Of a DNA stretch of 64,000 nucleotides, positions 49,701 to 59,877 are shown piece by piece. How positions within the stretch are numbered: position 1 is the stretch's first letter; each line of letters starts with the position of its first letter. The notes under the pieces were generated by a model. The model saw only the letters and a program-made list of their open reading frames with translations. It was not told the DNA's origin and made no database searches. This DNA comes from Maylandia zebra (Eukaryota > Chordata > Actinopteri > Cichliformes > Cichlidae). The position numbers were made by a program, and so were the translations under genes. Where the stretch lies: assembly GCF_041146795.1 (NCBI RefSeq), contig NC_135180.1:35758294-35822293 (forward strand). The letters run 5' to 3'.

Positions 49701-52700
49701 ATTCTACGCTCTGTCCTCAAAATGTTTTAAGGTGGACTTCTGTATTCATTAGTGGGATCATTTTATATGCATCAGTACTATTGTGGCGTACATATTTCAT
49801 GTAGTTCTGGACACCGTTCTGCTGCAGGTAGGACGGCGCCTGAGTTCTGTAGAACCTCTCTGTAGAGTCCAGGTAGGCTTTCTCAAAGTTATCCCTGTAG
49901 ATCTGCAGCTTGTCCTCCGGGTTAGAGCACAGGTTGACTGGTGGGAGAGAAGTAAGAAAGTGTTTATTTATATTTTTCAAGATTTTTTATAAACTATGAT
50001 GACATTTTGGGGCTACTGAAGGCTGAATACAGTTTGTTTCCTCATAACTTGACATTTTCACTGTATATTTTTTACATTTTTTTCCCTTATCTTTCCTAAA
50101 TTTATCACTTTGATTTCAAAAATATTGTTTTTGGCTTTTATTATCATTATTTTATCTTCTCTTCCGAGGCAGATTTGAACATCCACCATTCATGGGTTTT
50201 ACAAATTGGATAAGCAGTGATGGAGCACATGCCCCCCCCCTGTCTTACCGTATGACTCTCGTACGCCTATCACGAGCTGAGAGTCAAAGGCCTCGCCCAG
50301 CCGCTCGGCGTGCACCAGCTTCATGGCGCTGTCCTGCAGGCGACTCTTAATGTTTGAAAAGATCGACTCGTTCCACGTGTCCAGCATCAGCTGTGAAAAA
50401 TAAGGAGGGAGTTAAACAATAATACCATCAGTTTCCTGCAACCTGAGAATAGTGAAGCCGAATTTATTTATGAAGCACTTCTAACAAAACCTCCTGCTTG
50501 CTGAGTCACACTCCCTCACCCACAGCATCCCCCTCACTTCCGAGACCTTCCTCACAGAGATCAAATAAATATCGTATGAGTCATGTTTTAAGCTGTTCAC
50601 TGATTCGAGATTTCGAGGCTAACTGACCCTTAGCTGCTCTCCACCGTCTACATATAACAGTTAAAATTCAATGTTTTCTTCTGCGTGAGCCTCTTCTTTC
50701 GCAGCCTTTCTGCCTTTTACTATTCTTCCACTTTGATATCTGCCCTCCCTACTAACGATTTCCACTTATGACTTTATAAAGTTCATAAAAGGCTTTGTCT
50801 TCTTTCATCTAATCCCCTCCTGCTTCTTTAGCTTTTCTTCACAATCAGCCGTCCACACCAGCCACCGTGTTTCCCTTCTGCTTCCTTTAGTGCTTCTGGT
50901 TCCCCAGCTCATATGTTGACCTCTCACCTTGCGTACAATGCTGTCCTCCATGTTGGTTTTCTTGTTGCTGCCTTGTTTTCCCATCAGTGTGATCTCCAGC
51001 TGACAGAAGGGTTTGGGCAGGATGTCGCACTGGGTGAAGAACTTCCTCCACTCCACAATGTAGGCTTTGAGGAGAGCTGTGTCGTCCTGGTGGCTCAGCA
51101 CTCGCTGCGAAGATGGAGGTGATATGGATCAACCAGAAAACAAACAAACAAACAAACACACTCATCATGTCTGTGTTTGTCCCTTTCCAGAGTAAGCATG
51201 ACAATTAAAGGTCACATCTGGTGGTTTTCATGCGTTTTATGGTCATGCTTGCTTCTAATAATTGATTAGTCTCTTATTTTGTACTAATTAGCAGATGTCT
51301 GTGTCTGTAGTTGTACAGTATATGGATGCAGCTTGCTAACCAAACCACCCAACTCTCAAAATGTATTTATATAGCACTAAATCACAACAACTGTCATCTT
51401 GAGGCATTTTATACTGTAAACAATGGACCTGGATGTGAGAGCCCAAATGTCTGATGAGGTCACATTGAAACAGGATTTAACCTTCCAGCTCCCCATCACC
51501 GATTTCATGACATGTTGTGGGGAAATCACAGTTAGCAAGTGAGTGTAAAGAGGCTCCTGGTCACTCTACTGAAGCAGGTCCCTTCTCTAAACCAATCACA
51601 GTACTCGTAGCTCTGAGAAGATGCCAGGAGCGAGTATGCAACATGTGGAAAAGGGCAACTTTGGACAATGACTCCGCCTAATCCTCCTGACATGATCTGA
51701 GTTTATCTGCTTACAGCTTGTGCTTGTTTGATGAAGTCGAGGATGTCGTCTTTGAGGGCTTGGTGGATTTTGGCTGGTCCTTTGTCATCCCATAGACACA
51801 CAGCGTGAACATCTCTGGAGGACAGAAAGAGCACATCTGTGAGGCTTTAGACCTGAAATTTTTTAATGTAAACTTAAATTTAGAGTAATCTAAGCTTCTT
51901 CATAAAGCTCCTTTCTAGGTCAGAGGTCATCAGCTGCCTGACAGTAAAAAGTGCAAAGACAAAGCAAATACAGGTGCTTAACACAAACACCGAACCCCCC
52001 AAGAGAGTCTAAAAACTTTAACCCAAAACACCCACAGGTCTTAATGACAGTGGAAAACCACCCTCGCAACCACATCTGTGTCCACATGTGTTTAGACACC
52101 TTTCTATTATAACTTTCTTTAATAACATCCAAGCTCCTCGTGTTGCAGCTCAGGGCTGTGAAATTACTCAAACTTAGTGCAACATTCACTCCCTGCAATG
52201 CTACTGCATTTGTATTCAGCTCAAATGATTATTTTCCAATTAAATCATAATTAAAATACAAAGACATTCACTTTAAAAATTATTTTTAAGTTCAATAAAT
52301 CTGTTTACGTGCTTAATTGAGTTACATCTCAGTAAAATACTTCTGGCAGTTCCCTTATTTCCCACGAGGTCACCACAGCAGATGGATCTGCATATTTCAT
52401 TTGGCACTGATTTTATACTGGATGTTGTTCCTGATGCAACCCTCCCATCAGTCCAAGCGTTGGACTGACACTAGGAGTACATTAGATTGCCCCGACAACC
52501 CAAGGCTGGGCTTTAATCGTTACAATCACAACACTGATGATAATAACTGATTAGAAGAAGCCCCACCTCCACACCACAGGACCTGCTGTTCTGGAAATGT
52601 TCAGGCCGGTTTTCTCTTTTTTCTCACTTCCCAGTTTGCTGCACTGTGATAAACCTGAACCTGATCTGGATCCAGGATTTTTTTTTGCTCTCTGTGTCAC

Positions 52701-55700
52701 TAAGAAATGAGGTTAGATAAGAAAATCTGGAGGTTTGACATCATATCTTTACAAATACATATCACATTAAAATAAGAACAACTGTGAGATGTTTCCTTCA
52801 TGTTCAAAAGAGAATAGTCCAAATAAGCCCAGATGCAGATATTATTCTGGATCCAGGAACTCCAGCGTGATGTGGAGAAAATGATGTTTGCTGGTGGATC
52901 AAACCAGCAAACAACATTTTGCTGGTTTGATCCACCAACAAATGGTGGGTTGAGCTGTTTTCTTGGATAACTGAGTTTGGGGACTTTCTCCTGCTCGCCA
53001 CGTTTATTTAATCCTTCTCACCTATAACTAAGCACCTTACATATGAACGCTCTGTGAGCTCCTGTCTCCACATGAAACGTTATAAACTTGCTAAAATTTC
53101 CATCAACTGTTGGACCACTCTCTCTTTAAACATCTTTGGATAAGATAAGAAGTCGCAGTAAAACTCTCCATGTTCCTGTTCTGCTATTTTCATCATATTT
53201 CTCAATACCAAATGACAAGTCACCAACTTCCTATTCACCTCTTTTGGCCTCCACACAGTTCAAGTTTAAATAGTGCAAAAATCACAAAAAAAAAGGCTTG
53301 CAGGGCTTTTAACCTATGAATCACACGATCTTCTGCAATCTTTGACAAGACTGAAGGCTAGATAAATGAAATTCTCCAACAAAGCTGTTACAAGTGCTTT
53401 ACTAAATATAAATGTAATCCTCTATACAGCTCTTAATTCCTGAAATAGCACTTGCTACTTTCACGCCTTTTATGATTTAACACAAATTTTAAAGACAAAA
53501 TCATCATATTTTCATGAGCAAACAGGTCAAAGCACTGGTGAAAAGATGCCTTGATGTCCTTGTGGGGTTTACTTGCAGCTGCTTGTTGTTTTCTATTCTA
53601 TGAAGCGGTTATGGAAACACAAACTCCACACTACTTTGAGGATTCCCACATCTTCAGCCTTTGTAAGATATGTTTAATGCTACTGTGCATTAAATTCAAG
53701 ACCAGTTTTATAGTTACCAAAACAGAAAAACCAACAACAAGTCTCCAGATGTTCAGCTCTGTGAGCTGTTAGGTGTCCCTGTTATTACTAACAACAAACT
53801 GCTCTGAGATGTTTTGGGCTACATCAGCTGCAAACTTGCTGTCTCGTCAGAAATGTTCTGGACTAACAGACTTAGCAGAACAAAAAATAGGGTTAAGTAT
53901 TTTATTGTCTCCCGTTGGGGGTAACACCAACATGACCACACATGCACACATGAAACAGGCACACATTAGTAAGTAAAGATCTCAATGAGCTGTTTAATTC
54001 ACAAAAGGGAAAAAAAAATCATATAATGCCCATGTTTACACAAAAGGAACTTGTACCTCCTTCAAGAAACCGACAGAGTTGGTGGGCCTGTCCACTCGTG
54101 CTTTATGGGAGGAAATATCAGAGTTACCTGTAACTAAACTACGAATAACAGTTTTCTCTGAGGTTTCCACAACACACTGGTTAGTCTGGAATCTAGCACA
54201 AGGATTTCTGTACAGAGATAACATAAAAGGTGAGCTAACGCATGTCAGAAAGGCTGAATTTAAAGGGACTGCTGGCATTTATACCACATTGATCTGGCCT
54301 TCTGATTACCACCCACTTTACGTCCCGAGGAGCAACTGTTCACTGAGCTACTTCTAATAAATGAATCTTAAAACACTGATATTAATACATTAGTTTTAGG
54401 TGAACAGAGGGCAACAACAGTGACGGCTCACTTTCTCAAGGGCTCCGTATGTAGAAGTGAATTTCCCCATTTACTTTCTCCACTGACCTTTTGGAAAATC
54501 CTAAATAGAAGATTTTTAAAGTTTGAACAAACCAACCTGCTCCGATTTGCATCATGACCATTAAAGATGTGATTTGGGAAAAAAAAAATTGTACAAAACC
54601 ATGTGCATACTTACTTTTAACTGTGAAGGAACAACTCATTACATAAAGGACTACAAATCCCAGATTCCACAGAGAACGACTTCTAGCCTTCTTGAGTTTA
54701 TTCCTTTTCATTATCGTGGTGTGTGCAGTAAAAATAGCCTCGGACCGATATGCTGCAGAGCTTCATTCCCGACTAATCACCGCTCTTGCAGTTTCTGAAG
54801 TTTTGCGTTCACTAAGTGACCCGACGTGCACTGGTTTAAACATTTCCATGGTAACAGCAACCTGCACCAATCAGTCGTTATTTAAATTTAGAATTGTGGG
54901 TCAAACAGTTCTTCATGACATTACAAATAAAATGTCTTTTTTTGGGTTAAAACAGCTGATATCGTATGGACGTGTGCTTTCTACAGGAGCGCCTAGCAGC
55001 ATTTCACAATATTTCAGTCCACTTCACGTGGTTACAACATTATGGCTCATTATCAAAATTCCTGTGGAGGACGTGAACTGGATTTTTACTTCCAGAATCT
55101 CACTGTTGTGCTCTATAGATTCAGAAGCTTTAAGAGTTTTGAAAGATCTGCAGGACCTGTGAAAGCATTGCAGAACTATAACAACACCCGTTGAAGAACA
55201 CCTGCATGAAAATGAACTAATAAAGCAGCTGCTTCCAGAAACGTCAGCAGGTGCTGTGTAACTAACGGACAAAGCAAAACAGCATCACTTACGAGAACAA
55301 GTCGAACCACTGTTGCTTGGTGACAGCTTCCTGTCTGAGCAGCTTGAGGACGATGGGCCGCATCAGATCCCACTTGTCCTCAAACTGCAGGGACCCCTTG
55401 TTCTGCAGGAGAGACATGGGATGGATGGGAGTAGGAGGAAGAAGAAAAACAGCCATGAGAACAGAGACGTGAAGACAGAAAGCAAGAATAGGCAGACGTA
55501 CACAAATACAGACAAACGACCACAGGCCAGTCACTGCAGTGAAGTTTTTAATATTTTTACATAAGCAAGACTTTTAAACACTCGTGTGACACCTGTGGTA
55601 ACATTTGCTGTTCAGCTGCACACATTTATATAAGATCTGGAAGAAGGAAAAGACGACTTTAGAGCAGAGGTTTTCAAACTTTTTCTGTTAAACTCACAGC

Positions 55701-58225
55701 AAAGTTCAAATCAGTGTTTGAACACACACCTGTATTTACATCTGTGCAAACTTAGAGACACTATAAGGAGGACTTAATGTATCAGAACAATATAGGCTTT
55801 AACCTTTATTTATTCAGGTGAGAGGGATTTAAAATGGCACAAAAACAACAGCCACACAGAACCACTGACTGCAACAGAAAGGTTCGGTTTCATTTCTTAA
55901 TTTAAAGACTACCACAGCCACCAGTTCTTTCAGCTCTTTGTGTGGATTTCTAACAAACTGAAAAGCTTTGAGCCCCAACTCTGTCCTGACTTTGGGGACA
56001 AATATGTGTTAAATATCACGAAAACAAAGGCTTCACTGATTACGGTTTTTACACGTACACAGATAAGAGGAAACCAACCCAAGCGAGTGAGAAAAGACAA
56101 CCACTTAGCTGTACTTGCATTTTGTCTTTTCTTTTAAAGAGCTATGCACCATTCCATTTATTTGAGCGGAATAAATAATTATAACGTATAATAAATTTCA
56201 TCATCTTATTCTTTAGGAGCAGATGATCCACTCTAATCTAATAACATAAAAAAAAGCTTCTTTTTCAAAAGTAGTAATTATTTGTTAAAACCCCCAAAAA
56301 CTTAACATTCATTTTGGACACAAACCTTCAATGTGTGTTTTAAAGACAAATTCTGATCTATAATTATGTCTTAATTCATGTATGTTGTGATCAATTTAAT
56401 TGAATTCCCTTCAGCAGTTTGATCTTAGTAAGATTAGGTAACATTTAGCCATTTGAAAACAGCATGAACCTGGGTTTGTCGGCATGAACCTCCACTAGCA
56501 TGCAGGCTGTTGTCATCACCTAATTTATTTCATTTTGCTCAGTTTCAAACCATCCACCAAATGGTTTTCCAGCCCTCTGTGAACATTTTTTTTTCTTTCT
56601 TTAGCTGACGGGTGATCGGTGCTGGTAGTTAGCTGTGGTTTGAGCCACACGCAAAACAAACCCCAAAACAAAATGATCCTGTTACACCCACTTTGACTTC
56701 CTGGTTTGTCTCTCACTCTCATAATCCCCATCATCCAGTAACTATGCAAACAGACCGAGCTACCTATGACAAAGGTTTTCTCTTTTTTCTCCCCCAGGGG
56801 AAATGACTGTGTACTGTTACATTAGTTTATATGCCATCTTACACAGTAATAATAAAATATTGGTTGTTTTACATCATTTGGGAACCACAGATTTAGAGTA
56901 CTGGAGCACTTCTCATACTCTTTCTTCATATCTGCCCATCTAACACTTCATTTAAGCAATCAAAGCAAGGTTTTTGGAAGAATGACTCGATTTTAAGCAC
57001 TCTGCAATGTTTAAGGACATTCATGGACTTTGATACATTTCAGCACTTTGTCACATTTCTGTTCAAATGTGCAGGGCTATGCTCGCTGTATTTAAGCCAG
57101 GCTGTTTTAGAAAGAGGGAAAAGCTCCCGACCTCAAGATTTTTCCTCTTGGCCTTTTCAACAACCTCTGGACCGTAAAATCAGAGAATTGTGGTGCAGAG
57201 AGAATGCTGCTCATCCTCTGGAGCTCATAATCTGACACAGACCTGACCAATTTACGCTCCTACCCCCACCTAAAGCCATGAGCTCTGGGTAGTGACAAAA
57301 GAATGAGATTGTGGATACAAACGCCGGAAATGAGCTTCCCCTGAAGAGTGTATGAGCTCAGCTTATGGACAGGGATAAGGTGAGGGGCTCTGTGATTTAG
57401 GAGGCACTCAAAGCAGAGCTCCTGCTCCTTCACACTGGGACACACTGGAGAGATCAAGTCTGCTTGAAAAACAGCACGTGTGTTTGCTCATCAAGTCTCC
57501 CAACAGTGTGACAGCAGTTAGGGTCAAGGGTCAGATGGGAGGGGAGCCGCCTGTCGATAATTATGTTCAGCACCGACCTGACCGCCTCTGTCATAGGTAG
57601 TAGCCCGGTGTGTTATTAACGTTTGCTGCTGGAAGACATTATGTTTAATGGAGGCTTTTGTAGATTTAGCAGGTTTCGGTTGCAGAGGGAGGGTGTCGGT
57701 TTACCGGCTGTTAGATCGCTAAAACCAATTAAGAATAAAGACCTGGCCAAAAGAAACGTATTTACGGTTGAGCTGCGGGGTTGACGCGATGTCCTGTCGG
57801 TTGATTTTCTCCCCGAACCGTGTTTCCCTGGCTTCAAGCTGGCTCCGGCTGTCGGTTCGTCGTCGCCGGCTTGAGGTGACCGGCTAACGGCTACGGTTTG
57901 GCTCGAGTTAAGAACCGCAGGAGACGGGCTCGGTTCTGCTTCTGCTCTGCTGGAGCCATACACGAATACCGGGGCAAACGGACTCCGATATTAACACCGG
58001 ACAGACGACAGCGGTGACAACTGTGACTTCAGGCGCACCTATTTGTACATTTAATCCGTTTATTTAAAAATTAGCGCGCTTTTATGCAAAACACGGCACC
58101 GACAGCACATATCTCCGTTAGAGGCGTGAACACACACTGAAACGGAGAGACTGAATGTGCGCACAAGCATAGGAAATGCGATATATTCGAGAGCTTCTTA
58201 CCTTTAACAAATTAGACGTCGCCAT
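40787..58225 (-). CDS. cul5: Cullin-5, scaffold of cullin-RING ligase 5
   Basis: Nineteen coding exons on the minus strand, all with GT-AG ends: 58202-58225, 55293-55402, 51715-51814, 50928-51104, 50249-50390, 49792-49937, 49529-49609, 47867-47960, 47326-47456, 46809-46916, 46096-46160, 45857-45989, 45633-45764, 44686-44809, 44301-44476, 43283-43444, 42254-42372, 41950-42073, 40787-40981. They sum to 2343 bases, 780 residues, the length of human CUL5. It starts MATSNLLK and ends NTFIYMA. The N-terminal cullin repeats (about 1-380) bind Elongin B/C with SOCS-box receptors. The cullin homology domain (about 400-690) and C-terminal winged helix hold the RBX2 site. Lys724 in IQIMKMRK, in the last exon, is the neddylation site. 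The complex ubiquitinates substrates such as signalling proteins in cytosol and nucleus. No truncation is seen. Donors at 49791 (GTACGC) and 43282 (GTCAGA) are weak but required by frame. Confidence 0.97.
41035..41530. mobile_element. Possible PIF/Harbinger-like non-autonomous element in cul5 intron 18
   Basis: GATTTAAGCCTGGATTATAC followed by repeated CG-containing words (CTACGGACGCGTCTGC) resembles the ends of Harbinger-type elements in fish. The other end is not found. Weak evidence. Confidence 0.25.
45083..45522 (+). repeat. Teleost non-LTR retrotransposon 3' region with TTGAA-type tail
   Basis: The words TTCTTCCTGTTAAAAGGGAG, TTTTTCCTTCCCACTGTTGC, CTCATAGGGGGTCATGTG, ACAATATAAAGTGCC and the tail GTGCTGTATAAATAAAACTG then AATTGAATT form a sequence seen in very many copies in percomorph genomes. 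The copy is nearly full (about 440 bases) and lies in cul5 intron 13. A short reverse copy is at 51357-51430. Confidence 0.7.
48195..48254 (+). repeat. Duplicated palindromic word TTCACAGGTGAAGT
   Basis: CGACTTCACAGGTGAAGTTG and CTTTCACAGGTGAAGTCG lie about 30 bases apart in cul5 intron 7. Each is itself nearly self-complementary. Confidence 0.5.
48761..49115 (+). mobile_element. hAT-like transposon remnant with ZBED-type zinc-finger coding relic
   Basis: The left end CAGTGGCTCTCAAATTGGGG is a typical hAT terminal inverted repeat of the CAGTGGTTCTCAAA type. Downstream, frames read like KYDDGY, GFIENDDGRPK and CLRVVANE, similar to the N-terminal BED-type finger of ZBED/SCAND3-like transposases, broken by stops. 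It lies in cul5 intron 7. Confidence 0.55.
49158..49232 (+). repeat. Fragment of widespread teleost repeat
   Basis: CTGGGATGAGCTCAAGCCCT, GACCGTGAACTGGATAAGCT and AAATGGATGGCTGGATGGAT match the tail found also at 27504 and 36185. It abuts the hAT-like remnant. Confidence 0.55.
51357..51430 (-). repeat. Reverse copy of the non-LTR tail
   Basis: AATGTATTTATATAGCACTA, AATCACAACAACTGTC and GCATTTTATACTGTAAAC are the reverse complement of the tail at 45440-45520, diverged. Confidence 0.6.
52352..52515 (+). repeat. Retroelement fragment
   Basis: GAGGTCACCACAGCAGATGG, ATCTGCATATTTCATTTGGC, TTTTATACTGGATGTTGTTC, CTGATGCAACCCTCCCATC and GACTGACACTAGGAGTACAT follow the order of a retroelement remnant common in teleosts. 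It lies in cul5 intron 2. Confidence 0.5.
52887..52942. repeat. 25-bp near-perfect inverted repeat (hairpin)
   Basis: The arms 52887-52911 and 52918-52942 are reverse complements with one mismatch and a six-base loop. Each arm is itself built of TTTGCTGGT and ACCAGCAAA around GGATCAA, so cruciform or nested pairing is also possible. It lies in cul5 intron 2. Confidence 0.9.
54650..54663 (+). promoter_or_regulatory. ZNF143/THAP11-type motif
   Basis: ACTACAAATCCCAG differs by one base from the promoter element ACTACAATTCCCAG bound by ZNF143 and THAP11 in vertebrates. It sits 30 bases before the antisense open frame 54692-55162 inside a cul5 intron. Function is not shown. Confidence 0.35.
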
Positions 58226-58320
58226 GTTTCTTCAACTTATCACCTCGCAGAATCTCGCGAGACTCCTGCTGGAGCCGGCTCAGCATTAGGTAATGTCAGC
58301 CCGCACAAAAGGAGCGTTTT
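57640..58320 (-). promoter_or_regulatory. CpG-rich promoter region of cul5
   Basis: CpG-rich sequence spans the start exon (58202-58225) and reaches into intron 1. Words such as GTCGTCGCCGG and CTCGCGAG occur. This is the pattern of a housekeeping CpG-island promoter. No TATA box is apparent next to the start exon. CTCGCGAG near 58255 resembles the TCTCGCGAGA promoter palindrome of vertebrate housekeeping genes. Confidence 0.5.
58251..58262 (-). promoter_or_regulatory. TCTCGCGAGA promoter palindrome upstream of cul5
   Basis: The palindrome TCTCGCGAGA lies about 30 bases upstream of the cul5 start codon. This element is known from TATA-less vertebrate promoters (bound by ZBTB33 and others), and its position next to the start of a ubiquitously needed gene fits. 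Confidence 0.6.
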
Positions 58321-58329
58321 TACTGTGAA

Positions 58330-59870
58330 ATCTTCCCAGAAACCTTATTTCACACACACACGAAGGGGCGGAGGGCTTGTTCTCGTGGATCACGTGTCAC
58401 AATTAGTCTTAACAAGTGCAACAATAAAATTGTGTAATAACATGGACTTATAACAACAACAACAATAATAATAATGTTGACTCATCTCTTTTGTGGTTGC
58501 TGTATAACTTTTTGGAAAGACTTTGAAAAGGATTAGGATTATTATTTTAGGGTGACATTGTATTAATAACCTTTTATTGAAATAGTTTAGAGGTGGTAAA
58601 TATTTATATGCTATACTGTCTTATGCTGAATATTGGAGAATGCTTTTTATATCTCATTTTAAATCTTGTTCCAAACTGACATTGAGTTTTATTCTTAATC
58701 TGAAATTTAATTGTTATGTATTGTTTATATGATGGTATGTTGTACATGTGTTGTATGATGTAGAGTTTCTTTTTTTATTTGCTGTTATTTGGGATGGTGG
58801 GGATGAATGTTCACTCACAAATAGTCTTTCAGCCCTGTTGAGATTCTTTTGCTTTTCCTGCAGCTGACGGGTGGAGAGGTTTAAAGTAAATATTATTTAT
58901 TGCAGTGATTTCTGTATCTGAACAAAGAAACAATTTCTAGTGCTTTACTGGATGATCTGGATTCATATGCAAACCATTTTTTTTACTATGAGATCAGCTT
59001 TCATTACAAACATTCACATGCTCACAGTTTTCAATCATTTTTGTGTAAAAAGGGAGTTTTGGCATCACATTTACAACAGATCTTTATGCCACACTTGGCC
59101 GGTTTAGCAGGGATGTGTTGCTGAAACTGCACCTGCCCTTGAAAGCTACCAACTGTTCATCCACACAGAAATCTGTTCAATGGAGAGAGTATTTGGGTAA
59201 AAAGGCTACAGACTATCCAAATATCCCTGAAGGCTTGTTTTGCCATGGGCTATTTGCCTGTTCTGGATTGCAGGTGTTAAACCTGCACATGCACTTCAGG
59301 ATATCTCTGTCAAATTTTACAAATAAAATAATCATGTTATGTTCCCAAACCTTATTTGACTGAAAAGTGCCCCAAGACTTTTAACCATAGAGGTTAAGAT
59401 GTCGTGGTTAATATATATATTTTTAAATGTGTTTAATAATTTCAGTTTTATACGTTTTTAAAATTCTATCTTAATATTAAAAGCAGTAAATCACAATTGT
59501 CTAAAGTGGGGAAATATTAACTTAGATTTAAGTAACAATCTATGTCATGATTAAACTATATTCTTCACCATGGACATTTGCATACAAAAAACAAGGATAA
59601 AGGACTTTTTCATCTCATCAGTGGTGAAAAGAATCCCAGTGATGACTTTAAAAATATATATCCTTCATCATCGGTTCTTATCTTTTAGTCTTTGGCGCAC
59701 ACACACAAACAGATAAGTGAAGTAGTAATCTTTGCCCTCTGAGGCTGTTAATCATTCAGCTCTGATACCGTGAAGGTGGAGGAGCTAAAAGCTTAAAGAG
59801 AGGACTCACTCCTCCATCACTGGTGAGACGACACGGTTGCTAAACGGTCCGAGGATTCGTCCAGAAACGC
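58330..59870. other. Intergenic stretch between divergent cul5 and slc35f2
   Basis: No coding exon recognised. The sequence is AT-rich beyond 58400, with no repeat I can name. In human the same pair is also divergent but has RAB39A between them; no rab39a exon is seen here. Confidence 0.5.
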
Positions 59871-59877
59871 CAGCGAA

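Larger units (their letters stand above)
51815..58201 (-). other. cul5 introns 1 and 2: large gene-free stretches
   Basis: Intron 2 (51815-55292) and intron 1 (55403-58201) contain no further cul5 exon. They hold the retroelement fragment at 52352, the hairpin at 52887, a ZNF143-like motif at 54650 with an antisense open frame (54692-55162), and a CpG-rich block at the left of the promoter (about 57640-58060). Confidence 0.6.

Noticed and set aside
54692-55162. 156-codon gene inside a cul5 intron
   Set aside because: No family, and no splice or 3' end evidence. Kept only as a finding together with the upstream motif.
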